Source of the DNA: Bacteroidales bacterium
GTDB taxonomy: Bacteria; Bacteroidota; Bacteroidia; Bacteroidales; UBA10428
DNA: 64,000 nucleotides
Direction of reading: 5' to 3'
Assembly (NCBI GenBank): GCA_016938235.1
Contig: JAFGVA010000037.1
Location: forward strand, 1-64,000
In this document: one piece after another, positions 41,957 to 51,421 of the stretch
Layout of the letters: each line of letters begins with the position of its first letter
Numbering within the stretch: position 1 is the first letter of the stretch
Made by a program: the position numbers and the translations under genes
Notes under the pieces: generated by a model
Told to the model about the DNA's origin: nothing
The model's input: the letters and a program-made list of their open reading frames with translations, nothing else
Database searches by the model: none

Positions 41957-42928
41957 CTATACTAAAATTCCTTTATCGGTGATATTAAAATGCTCAGGAA
42001 CAAAATTGGGTTTCTCTGTATGGAAATCATTTCTTTCTTTGGATAATTGAAAATGAAAATACATTAACTCCATTTTATCAGATGAATCTTGCAAAAAACC
42101 CTTATCCCATAATAAATTCCAGTTCGTAATATTTTTCTTTCGGAAAGAGAAATCACATTTATAAAATTGCTGCACTGAAACAATTATATCTCCTTTACTA
42201 CTGAGAGTGCTAACCAAACTTGAAAAATCTTTTGATTGATAAATAACGGTCTCCGTTTTGTTAGGCGTAATATGCTTATGTTTATACCTCAATTCACGCA
42301 AAAACAGGATTATCTTTTCTCGTAAAATCAGATATTCAACTTTTACCTTTTTAGAAAAACCAACAACCCAAGAATAAGTAATAATCCTTAGTATATGAAT
42401 CCTCTCATCTAATCCATAATACTTGTTTGACTGAAGAATTTTTTTATAGTGGGTAATTTCCCTAAATAATGAAATTATCTTAATTGAGTTCTTAAGAATA
42501 CAAAAATGTCCGGGAACAAAATCTTTATGCATTGAGATAATATCGGAATTGCTTTCGATATCTTTATAAATGAAAGACATTATATTCCCATAGATTACAT
42601 CCAAATCGCCATACCCCCAATATTCATAGCTTTTCAAATAATCAGAGAAAACAGACCCATACGTAGGCTTATAATCACAAAGTTTATAAGTGTTTTGCAC
42701 ATTAACTTTAAAACCTAATTTCTCTGTTGCAATTAAATTAAAATCCGCTAACGAAAAAGGTATAAATATTACATTTTTAAAAGTGCCATTCTTAACCTGA
42801 CTATCCGTAAATATTAACCAATCAATACTGTTATTGTAGGAACACGACAGGCAAAAAAAATCAATCCAGGCAGGTAGATTTCCAAAGTAGGGAATTATTA
42901 TTGCTATGTGATTTTTGTTCCTATTCAA
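41957..42928 (-). CDS. DUF6625 glycosyltransferase-like protein, TTG start
   Basis: A 323-residue protein of a family I know as DUF6625, GT-A-like proteins in polysaccharide loci. The N terminus AIIIPYFGNLPAWIDFFCLS, the middle YKLCDYKPTYGSVFSDYL and the acidic WGYGDLDVIYGNI (DXD-like) are shared with its neighbour. No ATG is available: an in-frame stop lies at 42941-42943 and the only candidate is the TTG at 42928, which overlaps the upstream stop by 8 nt. Function is probably sugar transfer. Confidence 0.72.
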   Translation of the reverse strand: MNRNKNHIAIIIPYFGNLPAWIDFFCLSCSYNNSIDWLIFTDSQVKNGTFKNVIFIPFSLADFNLIATEKLGFKVNVQNTYKLCDYKPTYGSVFSDYLKSYEYWGYGDLDVIYGNIMSFIYKDIESNSDIISMHKDFVPGHFCILKNSIKIISLFREITHYKKILQSNKYYGLDERIHILRIITYSWVVGFSKKVKVEYLILREKIILFLRELRYKHKHITPNKTETVIYQSKDFSSLVSTLSSKGDIIVSVQQFYKCDFSFRKKNITNWNLLWDKGFLQDSSDKMELMYFHFQLSKERNDFHTEKPNFVPEHFNITDKGILV

Positions 42929-43868
42929 TGCCTTCTTTATTTATAACATATTCTTTCTTACCTTGAAAAACATATTTAGAACGAAGTTCATTCTTTAAAT
43001 CTATAAAGTGGAAAATAAAAATTTCATCTTTGCTTTCCTGAAGTGACAATCTATGTTCCTTATAGTGTATTTTCCAATCTTTATATCCAAGTCTGAATAA
43101 CTTTCTGTCACTTAATATCTGTTCTGAAAACTTCACGCTTAGTTCCGCTTTATAAACAGCTCTGTTTACAATATCCGTAATATCAAGCAAATACCTTTTC
43201 TTATTTAGTTTCTTTTTGTAAAACCATTGGAACTGAAATCGATATTCTTTTCCATAAAACAAATATTTACAATTACTTGAAAACAAGTATAACATAAATA
43301 CCCAAATATGGTTAATTAATACTGGTTTTATCAAAGCCTGGTAAATGTTTTCATCAAAACCGCAATACAGCTCTGATTTCAATACATTATCAATATTCAA
43401 ACCTTGAGAATAAAGTGTGTTAACCAAATTGTTATTTCTATAAATACAAAAAGGCCCTGAAATAAACCCCTTATAAAAACTCAGGATATCCAATTTATCC
43501 TTCAATTCTTGCTTTAGATATTTACTTATATTTCCGAATATAAGGTCATTATCGCAATGTGCCCAATATTCATAATCCCGAATATAGTCATCAAATATTT
43601 TTCCGAACATGGGCTTGAAATCACACAATTTATAGGACTGAATGAGCTCGATTTTTTTACCTAACTTTCTGGTTGTTAAAGCACTAAAATTCTCTTTGGA
43701 AAACAAGATCGTCCTGATATTAGAGCATTTCTTAATTTGTGTTTTTGAGTCAAGGAAAAACAAAAACTGAATTTCCGGATTTGCACAACAACTCATTTGA
43801 AACAATGAAAACCAAGGTGGCAATTCACCAAAAAAAACATGTATTACTACCAAACTTAGTTTATTCAT
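42921..43868 (-). CDS. DUF6625 glycosyltransferase-like protein
   Basis: A 315-residue paralogue of the next gene: VVIHVFFGELPPWFSLFQMS at the N terminus, YKLCDFKPMFGKIFDDYI and YWAHCDNDLIFGNI in the middle. The DXD-like segment (CDND here, GDLD in the neighbour) is a plausible metal/UDP site. First gene of the minus-strand glycan run, opposite the adhesin gene across a 200-bp divergent promoter region. Confidence 0.72.
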   Translation of the reverse strand: MNKLSLVVIHVFFGELPPWFSLFQMSCCANPEIQFLFFLDSKTQIKKCSNIRTILFSKENFSALTTRKLGKKIELIQSYKLCDFKPMFGKIFDDYIRDYEYWAHCDNDLIFGNISKYLKQELKDKLDILSFYKGFISGPFCIYRNNNLVNTLYSQGLNIDNVLKSELYCGFDENIYQALIKPVLINHIWVFMLYLFSSNCKYLFYGKEYRFQFQWFYKKKLNKKRYLLDITDIVNRAVYKAELSVKFSEQILSDRKLFRLGYKDWKIHYKEHRLSLQESKDEIFIFHFIDLKNELRSKYVFQGKKEYVINKEGIE

Positions 43869-43991
43869 ATGTCCTTATTTATCATTGTATTTTACATGTT
43901 TTTGATAAATTAACACTTTTAATTGATAACTTTACTTAGACGAGCCATTAAATAGTAAACATAAATAACAATATTAGCGTATAATTATTAC

Positions 43992-44023
43992 TGCTAATTA
44001 TAGCACAAATATTGCTAATTGTA
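43992..44023 (+). repeat. Two TGCTAATTRTA boxes upstream of the adhesin
   Basis: TGCTAATTATA (43992-44002) and TGCTAATTGTA (44013-44023) are 21 bp apart (two helical turns), 50-80 bp before the adhesin start. They may be a regulator site; no TAnnTTTG box is seen nearby. Confidence 0.3.
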
Positions 44024-44071
44024 CCCAAAAAGAAACCATAATTGTTAAGGTCAATACAAAAAAAATATATT

Positions 44072-47000
44072 ATGAAAAAGTTAATCCTATTCGGTTTACT
44101 AAGTTTCTGGATAAATCACTCATTTTCACAGGAGTGGATATGGTCCGAACAACTTGAATGTGCAGGAAATGTAAACATTACTTCGATTTTGAATGATGAT
44201 AATGGAAATACATATTTAGGAGGCATTTATATTGGTGCTGACCTCACTATTGCAGGAAATACAGTAACCAATTCAGGTTTAGGAGATGGCTTTGTTTGTA
44301 TGTTTGATCAAAATGGTACCCTTCAATGGTTAGAGAATCTGAGTGGCACAGGAGATGATGAAGTTGTTTCACTGCAACTAATTGGGACGAACTTATATGT
44401 TCTCGGTAATACAAAAAGTGCTCCATGTAATATCGGAGCATATAGCGTTAGTTCTGCCAATAATTGGGATTCGTTTTGGGCAATATACCGGGTTTCTGAT
44501 GGAGTAGCCCAAAGTGCACAATTAATTTTTACCGGCTCAAATGTTCAAAGGGTAAAAGATTTTGTATATAACCCTTACCAGAATATTTTTGCTGGTGTAG
44601 CTCAGTTCCAGATAGGTATAACGTATGATACTGTTGGAGGTTCAGCATCCGGTCTGAGTGTTGCCAGTTCTTCCGGTAAGGATATGTTTACATTCACATT
44701 AAATTTGTCTGCTCAGGTAATTGATTATGTTGTTTACACAACAACTGTTAAGAATGGGGCGATTTTAAAGTTCATAGAACTGGCACAGGATAATGGCTAT
44801 TACATAGGTGGTGATTTAACCGGAACATTTAAATTTACATCTACAGATTCACTTAACAGTTATGATCCTGCCTCAACAGACGTTTTAATTGTTAGTGTTG
44901 ATAATAACTTAGATTTTAACTGGGCAACCCGGGGAGGTGGTGCGGGTTCTGATAATGTGAATGCACTTATCGCTGATGAAGATGGCTTTGTTTATTCCTC
45001 AGGTAAAATTGAATCAACTGCCTATTTTCTTGAAGATTTAGCTGATAGTGTTGAGGCTGTTAATTCAAATCAAAATGCCGCCTTAGCTGATATGTATTTG
45101 GTAAAATATAATCAATCAGGCACCTTACAATGGCTTAACCGGCTTGGTGCCGAAGGTCAGGATAATGCTTCAGGTCTGGCAATACAGGAAGATTTGGTAC
45201 AGTATTGTGGTAATTTTGCAGATACCATCATTATTAACAATGATACCCTTGTGGCATCAGTTGATGACACAATAAATACCAGTTTTGCAATATTTGACCG
45301 GGCAGGTAGTCCAATAAGTGCCCAGTCAATTGGTGGTGTTGAAGAAGAACTTGGTCAGGAAATTGGCTTTAACAAAGTAACAGGTTATACCATTATTGCA
45401 GGACAATTTGTGTCGCCAACAATGCTTATTGGTTCATCAACTCTGACAAATGCTTCAGATGGAACAACGGGCACAAAAGATGGATTCATAGCAGCTTATT
45501 CATATCCGTTTAATGCCACCTTTGCAAGTTTCACAGATTCTGTTAACTGCAATGGCAGTTCAAATGGCATGCTCCTTGCTAAAACATTCTATGGTGTAGG
45601 GCCCTATACTTACGATTGGAGTGCTTCAACCGGTTCCGGCGATTTTAATGATTCCATAGCAACAAATCTTTCTGCAGGATACTATGAATTAACAATAACA
45701 GATAGCCGTACCGAAACAACAACAATAAACTACACTATAAAAGAACCTGATGTTATTGAAATTACCCTGGATTCAACAAATGTGAGTTGTAACTTATATA
45801 CTGATGGAACAATTATTACAACTGTTTCAGGCGGAAATGGGGAATATAATTATACCTGGTCAGGACCTTCTGTTTCAAGTCCTGGATCAAAAAATCAATC
45901 AAATCTGGGGCCGGGGAAATATATCTTAACTGTTACAGATCTTAAAGGATGTACAGCAAATGATTCGACATACATAATTGAACCTGATCCCATATATTTC
46001 GGAGATGTTGTTGTGGTAAGAGAAGATCCTGTCGGAAGCAGCACTGGCAGCATTAGTTTAGATGTATCAGGTGGAACTCAACCATACAATTATAGTTGGG
46101 ATCTCGAATCTATTGCTATGACGGGAAGAACATATGATACTTTGAACAATATTTCTGAAGGAGAATATACCGCACACATAAGTGATAACAACAGTTGTCA
46201 AGCAGATACAAATATAATTGTACCTGGTGAAATTTTTAGAGTATTACTTAGTGGTAATAATATTTCATGCTATAATTCTGATGATGGACAAGCATTTGCC
46301 CAAATTGTTTCTGGTGATAAAGGATTTGTATACCTTTTTGAATTTGAAGATGCATCTTCAAATTCAATTACTCCTATTGATGATACAATTATTGTGAACC
46401 TGGTTCCTGGATGGTATTACGTCACTGCTACAGAACAAGGTGGTGATAACAGGGTCGCATTTGATAGCGTCGAAATAACACAGCCAGACTCTTTAGCTTT
46501 AACACTGGTTCCTTCACATGTTTCGTGCTATAATGGAACCAACGGTTCAATTGCGCTAAGTATTACCGGTGGAACTGCCCCGCGTACGGTTAGTTGGTCT
46601 AATGATGCTGTAACACAAAGTATTTCAAACCTAAATGCTGGATGGTATACAGCAACTGTAACAGATGCAAAGGGCTGCAAGACAATTGACTCAACAGAAG
46701 TAACCCAACCAGATAGTATGACAATATCTATTGTTAAAATCCAGGATGTATTGTGCTATGATGGAAAAAGTGGTCGACTTCAGGCATCTGTTTCAGGAGG
46801 AACTCCTGGTTATACCTATTTATGGAATAATAGTGGGGCTACAACCTCCTCCTTGGTCACAAATCTGTCAACAGGTATATACACAGTTCGTGTTACAGAC
46901 AGTAAAACTTGTATTCAATATGCCAAAGACACCATATTTCAGCCTTCTCTCTTTGAACTTGTAGAGCTGGATACTAGTAATATTGTGTGCTATGGCCAAA

Positions 47001-48382
47001 CAAACGGAAAGTTTATAGTTGATATGCAGGGAGGAACTTTGCCCTATCATTTTAGCTGGCTTCATTCAACTTTAGATACAAACCAGTTTATTAGTCTTTA
47101 TCCTGGAGATTACCAGGTAACTGTTAAGGATGATAATAATTGTGCCGGCGGTACTTATAATTTTACTGTAAAAGCTCCTGGAACTGAGCTTTCACTTATT
47201 GAAGTATCTGCATCGCATCAAAATGTATTGTGTAACGGAGATTCAAATGGCGAACTTGAAGTATTAGCTGCTTATGGCTGGGGAAGCTATAAATATTCAG
47301 CTGATGGAAGCACCTGGGAAGACAACCCTGTATTTACTGGTCTGCCTGCAAAACCATACACTATCTCCGTTAAAGATGCCGGAGGTTGTATTGTGAATAC
47401 AACAGTAGAAATAACAGAACCTGAAATTTTTGAACTGGTTTCAATCGACACAGCAAATGTAGTATGCTTTGGTGCTAATGATGGTGTATTTGGTGTTAAT
47501 ATGCAAGGAGGCATCGAACCCTATGATTTTACCTGGAGCCATTCTGACACAAACGTATCAAGAATAGAAATACTTGCGCCAGATTATTACGAGGTTACAG
47601 TTGTTGATGCCAACAATTGTGCCGGTGGTACTTTTACCTATACCGTTGTTGAACCTTCAGTTTCTCTATCAATATCAGAAGTTGCAGCTTCACATGCGAA
47701 TATTAATTGTAAAGGTGATAATAATGGTGTAATAGAAGTATCTGCAGCGGGTGGCTGGGGCAATTATGAATATTCTAATAATGGCTCAGCATGGGGTTCA
47801 ACCTTATTGTTCAGCGATTTAGAACCGGCGAATTATACCATCTCTGTTCGCGATTCACTGGGTTGTGTTGTTTCAACTTCACAGATTAATATTTCTGAAC
47901 CTTCATCACAACTATCATTAATCGCTTTGGGTATAGGTAACCAAATTTCGGCCACCGGTAATGGTGGAACTCCGCCATTAAGCTTCTCTCTAGATAATAG
48001 TACCTGGCAAGCAACTGGTACATTTAGTAACCTAAGCGGAGGGAACTATACTGTTTATCTGAAAGATGCAAATAATTGTGGTCCGATTGAAAGTCAAAAC
48101 ATTGAAATTGCCACAGCCGTAGACTTTACAACATTTAATACTCTTTCGGTATACCCCAATCCATCAGATGGTCTGTTCAAACTCGAAATGGACTTTGAAG
48201 ATGAGTCGGAACTTAATATTGAAGTTTACAGCATTGTTGGCGTGAAAGTATATTCTGACCACAGAGTGATCTCTTCCGGTAAAAATCAGGTTGTTAATAT
48301 CGACTTAACCGGAACAGAACAAGGAGTTTACCTGCTTCAGATTAATGGTGTAATGCTAAATACTAAACTGATTGTAGAATAA
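44072..48382 (+). CDS. Giant T9SS-exported adhesin with ~11 SprB-type repeats
   Basis: A 1436-residue surface protein. The signal peptide is MKKLILFGLLSFWINHSFSQ from the ATG at 44072; a TTG 30 nt earlier is disfavoured. Residues ~20-480 form a propeller-like region of repeated 'DxxGxxY/xxGG' blades. Residues ~486-1348 hold about eleven SprB/PKD-like repeats of ~75-80 residues, each with VxCxGxxxG, GGxxPYxxxW and GxYxxTVxDxxxC. The end (YPNPSDGLFKLEM .. GVYLLQINGV) is a T9SS type A sorting domain. SprB is the gliding adhesin of Flavobacterium; similar proteins serve attachment more generally. It sits next to the glycan locus. Confidence 0.92.
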   Translation: MKKLILFGLLSFWINHSFSQEWIWSEQLECAGNVNITSILNDDNGNTYLGGIYIGADLTIAGNTVTNSGLGDGFVCMFDQNGTLQWLENLSGTGDDEVVSLQLIGTNLYVLGNTKSAPCNIGAYSVSSANNWDSFWAIYRVSDGVAQSAQLIFTGSNVQRVKDFVYNPYQNIFAGVAQFQIGITYDTVGGSASGLSVASSSGKDMFTFTLNLSAQVIDYVVYTTTVKNGAILKFIELAQDNGYYIGGDLTGTFKFTSTDSLNSYDPASTDVLIVSVDNNLDFNWATRGGGAGSDNVNALIADEDGFVYSSGKIESTAYFLEDLADSVEAVNSNQNAALADMYLVKYNQSGTLQWLNRLGAEGQDNASGLAIQEDLVQYCGNFADTIIINNDTLVASVDDTINTSFAIFDRAGSPISAQSIGGVEEELGQEIGFNKVTGYTIIAGQFVSPTMLIGSSTLTNASDGTTGTKDGFIAAYSYPFNATFASFTDSVNCNGSSNGMLLAKTFYGVGPYTYDWSASTGSGDFNDSIATNLSAGYYELTITDSRTETTTINYTIKEPDVIEITLDSTNVSCNLYTDGTIITTVSGGNGEYNYTWSGPSVSSPGSKNQSNLGPGKYILTVTDLKGCTANDSTYIIEPDPIYFGDVVVVREDPVGSSTGSISLDVSGGTQPYNYSWDLESIAMTGRTYDTLNNISEGEYTAHISDNNSCQADTNIIVPGEIFRVLLSGNNISCYNSDDGQAFAQIVSGDKGFVYLFEFEDASSNSITPIDDTIIVNLVPGWYYVTATEQGGDNRVAFDSVEITQPDSLALTLVPSHVSCYNGTNGSIALSITGGTAPRTVSWSNDAVTQSISNLNAGWYTATVTDAKGCKTIDSTEVTQPDSMTISIVKIQDVLCYDGKSGRLQASVSGGTPGYTYLWNNSGATTSSLVTNLSTGIYTVRVTDSKTCIQYAKDTIFQPSLFELVELDTSNIVCYGQTNGKFIVDMQGGTLPYHFSWLHSTLDTNQFISLYPGDYQVTVKDDNNCAGGTYNFTVKAPGTELSLIEVSASHQNVLCNGDSNGELEVLAAYGWGSYKYSADGSTWEDNPVFTGLPAKPYTISVKDAGGCIVNTTVEITEPEIFELVSIDTANVVCFGANDGVFGVNMQGGIEPYDFTWSHSDTNVSRIEILAPDYYEVTVVDANNCAGGTFTYTVVEPSVSLSISEVAASHANINCKGDNNGVIEVSAAGGWGNYEYSNNGSAWGSTLLFSDLEPANYTISVRDSLGCVVSTSQINISEPSSQLSLIALGIGNQISATGNGGTPPLSFSLDNSTWQATGTFSNLSGGNYTVYLKDANNCGPIESQNIEIATAVDFTTFNTLSVYPNPSDGLFKLEMDFEDESELNIEVYSIVGVKVYSDHRVISSGKNQVVNIDLTGTEQGVYLLQINGVMLNTKLIVE
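46955..47908 (+). repeat. Internal duplication of a two-repeat unit in the adhesin
   Basis: Repeats 7-8 (from 46955) and 9-10 (from 47432) line up as a pair with a period of 477 bp (159 residues). Both pairs share ELV.(L/I)DT.N(I/V)VC, NCAGGT(Y/F) and EV.ASH.N...C.GD.NG, so a two-domain unit was duplicated. Confidence 0.7.
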
Positions 48383-48401
48383 TACAATATTAAATAACCG
48401 G

Positions 48402-48437
48402 AAAGCTGCTTTTCAAATATGATTAGCAGCTTTTTTT
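48402..48437. terminator. Terminator between the adhesin and dusB
   Basis: AAAGCTGCT (48402-48410) pairs with AGCAGCTTT (48425-48433), followed by more T on the plus strand and preceded by the complement of a short A-run; it serves the adhesin and perhaps the convergent dusB, whose stop lies within it. Confidence 0.75.
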
Positions 48438-49413
48438 ATGCCCATTTCTCGCGAATTTCCTCAAGGATATCAACAATGATATTTGGATCTTTTTCGGTTA
48501 CAAGTCGTAATCTGGTTTCTTTAAAATGGGGTAAGCTCTTGAAATAGTTTGAGAAATGCCTGCGCATTTCCAGAACTCCAACTATTTCACCCTTAAATTC
48601 AATGGATTTTTGAAAGTGGAGTTTCGCTAAATCAACTTTTTCATCCAGGCTTAATGGCTCTGCTTCTTCCCCATTTTCAAGAAAATGCTTTATATCTCTG
48701 AAAATCCATGGCCTGCCAATAGCACCCCTGCCAATCATAATTCCATCAACTCCATATCTGTCAAAGTATTCCTGTGCCATCTGTCCGCTAACAATGTCGC
48801 CGTTGCCAATGATAGGGATTTTCATATGCGGGTTGTTTTTCACCTCACCAATTAAAGTCCAGTCTGCTTCTCCTTTATATAACTGAGCCCTGGTTCTTCC
48901 ATGTATGGTAAGCGCCTTGATGCCGACATCCTGAAGCCTTTCAGCAATTTCAACAATGTGTTTAGAGTCTTCATCCCATCCCAACCGGGTTTTTACGGTT
49001 ACCGGTTTTTTTACGGCCCTAACAATGGCTTCTGTCATCTCTATCATAAATGGAATATTCTGAAGCATACCTGCACCGGCTCCCCGGCGCGATATCTTTT
49101 TCACGGGACAACCAAAGTTTATGTCAATAATATCGGGATTGGCCTCTTCAGCAATTTTTGCTGATTCAACCATGGGCTCCAGTAAATGACCATATATCTG
49201 AATACCAATGGGTCTTTCATAATCGAAAATATCAAGCTTTTTAACGCTTTTACCGGCATCACGTATCAGTCCATCGGATGATATAAACTCTGTATAAAGA
49301 ACATCAGCCCCAAATTGTTTACAGATATAACGGAACGAAGGATCTGTTACATCTTCCATGGGGGCAAGAAGCAAAGGCTTCTCTCCAATCTCAACATCAC
49401 CAATCTTTACCAA
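48436..49413 (-). CDS. dusB: tRNA-dihydrouridine synthase (DusB-like)
   Basis: It reduces uridine to dihydrouridine in the tRNA D loop using FMN. The 325-residue protein has PLLLAPMEDVTDPSFR, the catalytic Cys in DINFGCPVKKISRRGAGAGM (quoted in part: NFGCPVKK), VKTRLGWDED and GNGDIVSG..MIGRGAIGRPW. Family N termini begin at 'VKIGxxxLG', which here is reached from a TTG at 49413. The frame is open to a second TTG at 49443. No ATG exists ahead of the conserved part, so a non-ATG start is certain whichever is used. Confidence 0.9.
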   Translation of the reverse strand: MVKIGDVEIGEKPLLLAPMEDVTDPSFRYICKQFGADVLYTEFISSDGLIRDAGKSVKKLDIFDYERPIGIQIYGHLLEPMVESAKIAEEANPDIIDINFGCPVKKISRRGAGAGMLQNIPFMIEMTEAIVRAVKKPVTVKTRLGWDEDSKHIVEIAERLQDVGIKALTIHGRTRAQLYKGEADWTLIGEVKNNPHMKIPIIGNGDIVSGQMAQEYFDRYGVDGIMIGRGAIGRPWIFRDIKHFLENGEEAEPLSLDEKVDLAKLHFQKSIEFKGEIVGVLEMRRHFSNYFKSLPHFKETRLRLVTEKDPNIIVDILEEIREKWA

Positions 49414-49466
49414 CTTTTTATACTTTATTGAAAGTTTTAACAATCTAATTTCTTTATCTTAGCCAA

Positions 49467-49474
49467 CAAAATTA
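49467..49474 (-). promoter_or_regulatory. dusB -7 box
   Basis: Minus-strand TAATTTTG matches TAnnTTTG and places the start near 49461, ahead of both possible dusB start codons. The -33 match is weak. Confidence 0.45.
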
Positions 49475-49487
49475 TCAATTTTTGTCT

Positions 49488-50414
49488 ATGCCATATCTCA
49501 ATTTCAATGCAAAGAATCCATTCTTGAAATTATTGATTGTCTTTATGTCAATTTTGACCATTGGGGTAATAACATATTTCATCGGGGTTTTATTATCGAA
49601 GTTCATTTTTTCGATGCACCTCGATGCTATTAACCATGCATTTTACGGAAGGTGGGATGAACTTACCGACAGTCAGATTAAATATTACCAGGCCTTTCAG
49701 ACATTCGGCTTTTTTATTCTGCCGGGGATTTTTCTGCACTGGATACTTTCAGCTTCAGATAATGAATACTTCAATATCAGATTTAAAATAAATGGTGTGG
49801 GGTTAGTTTTAACGATAATAGCATTTGCAGGAGCCATCCCTTTAATAAACTGGATTGTTAATTTAAACCAAAGCATTTCATTCCCCACTTTTATGTCTGG
49901 AATAGAGGATTCTCTTCGCACAAATGAAGAATCGCTTACCTCTTTTTCAAAAAGACTTTTGGATATGCAGGGAATTCCATCCTTAATTGCAACTGTTTTT
50001 ATTATTGGAGCATTACCTGCAATTGGTGAAGAATTTATTTTTAGAGGTGTATTTCAAACGCTGTTTAAAGAAATTTTGCGCAACATGCATTTATCAATTA
50101 TCATAAGCGCCATTCTGTTTAGTGCTTTTCATGGTGAATTCTTTGGTTTTATCCCTCGTTTTTTTCTGGGACTTTTGTTGGGCTATTTAATGCATTGGAG
50201 CAAAACAATCTGGATGCCGGTAATCGGGCACTTTATATTTAACTCAGCAACCATAATTATCTGTTATTTGTTTCAGCGCGAGAAAATTGGTTCCTTAGGG
50301 CAAAGCCTAAGTATCGATGGGCAATTCAATCTTATAGTGCTGGTTAGTTTGGGAGTTGTAATAGTTATGATGTTCGCTTTAAGAAAATTATATGCCAATC
50401 CGCAAAGAAACTAA
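49488..50414 (+). CDS. CPBP-family intramembrane metalloprotease
   Basis: A 308-residue polytopic membrane protein (about eight hydrophobic helices) with the CPBP/Abi motifs: EEFIFRGVFQTLF (motif 1 EExxxR), FSAFHGEFFGFIPRFFLGLL (motif 2 FxxxH) and VIGHFIFN (motif 3 HxxxN). Relatives are prenyl-protein proteases of the Rce1 type or bacteriocin self-immunity proteins. The start is the ATG at 49488; a TTG at 49482 is also in frame. Its stop overlaps that of the convergent gene by four bases (CTAA). Confidence 0.88.
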   Translation: MPYLNFNAKNPFLKLLIVFMSILTIGVITYFIGVLLSKFIFSMHLDAINHAFYGRWDELTDSQIKYYQAFQTFGFFILPGIFLHWILSASDNEYFNIRFKINGVGLVLTIIAFAGAIPLINWIVNLNQSISFPTFMSGIEDSLRTNEESLTSFSKRLLDMQGIPSLIATVFIIGALPAIGEEFIFRGVFQTLFKEILRNMHLSIIISAILFSAFHGEFFGFIPRFFLGLLLGYLMHWSKTIWMPVIGHFIFNSATIIICYLFQREKIGSLGQSLSIDGQFNLIVLVSLGVVIVMMFALRKLYANPQRN

Positions 50415-51124
50415 AATTTCAATGTCCCCAACTTTGAAATCTCGTTTTTCCTGTAAACATAGTGGAGACCGTATTCCATTGCTTTCTTCCTGCGTTCGTC
50501 ATCACTAAATTCTGCAAATGAATCTTCAACCTCATTCCAGATTTGCAATATTATCTCATCTGCTGTAGGTCGTAACTCAGCCAACTTCTCTAATGCACGA
50601 TGGTAATTTTTTTGTAGTGTTTTCTGAAATTTGTATGAGTCCATATATTGCTCATACCTTACCCTTACAACTGCAATGGTTGGATTAGAAATAGGGCTTC
50701 GGCCTTTTGATTTCCGGTTTTCTTCTCCCTCAATTATTTTGCTTCCCCAATCAATAACCTCAGCCTCGGTATGTAAATCGGGTGTTTTTTTATCCCCGTA
50801 TTCAAGTTTAAAATAGTCTCGCTCAGAAGCAGGTAACTCGCCGCGTAATATGGCCATGTTAACAACCTGAATAAAATGTGAAATATACATTTTCGCTTTC
50901 TTCAGGGTTTTTAGGTATTCTTTGTTCTTATCTACCTGGCTATCATAAGCCTGCTTACTTTCAAGAATAGCTTTTTCAAAAGAAGTTAGAAAGCTTTGCG
51001 CTTTTTGAAAGGCATTCTGCGAAAATGCAAGATTAAAAGGTGGTAAATCACGACCTTTTTCAACTGCAATTTGTAAAGCTTTTAATCTTGCTGTATCTGT
51101 ATTTGGCAACCGGCGATAGGGCAT
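50411..51124 (-). CDS. Conserved helical protein of unknown function
   Basis: A 237-residue soluble protein with no signal peptide. It is mostly alpha-helical with charged heptad-like stretches (SFLTSFEKAILESKQAYDSQ) and a Pro-rich opening (MPYRRLPNTDTARLKALQIA). The C-terminal part has ELRPTADEIILQIWNEVEDSF and RRKKAMEYGLHYVY. I recognise no enzymatic motif; the type is common in Bacteroidota genomes. The 297 bp between it and the M24 gene are very AT-rich and show nothing else. Confidence 0.55.
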   Translation of the reverse strand: MPYRRLPNTDTARLKALQIAVEKGRDLPPFNLAFSQNAFQKAQSFLTSFEKAILESKQAYDSQVDKNKEYLKTLKKAKMYISHFIQVVNMAILRGELPASERDYFKLEYGDKKTPDLHTEAEVIDWGSKIIEGEENRKSKGRSPISNPTIAVVRVRYEQYMDSYKFQKTLQKNYHRALEKLAELRPTADEIILQIWNEVEDSFAEFSDDERRKKAMEYGLHYVYRKNEISKLGTLKF

Positions 51125-51421
51125 TACAGTATTTTGTAGGTTTTTTTAAAAAAGAATTATAATGCGAATATATAATTCCTGAAGAATAATGCAAGTTATT
51201 CGTATATTATTTTTAATTGATAATCAATATGTTTGATGCTATTTTACGTTGCACCCCTTATTCTGGTTGATTTAGCTGAAAAATAAAAAAATAAAAAAAT
51301 ATCCGTCAAAGGAGTTTATTTTCACACTGATAAATTATTTTATCCTGTATTCAATAAAGTATTGAAAAATATAAATCATTTTATATTGTTTGAAAATGCT
51401 TTATATTAAAAACAAAAAATT

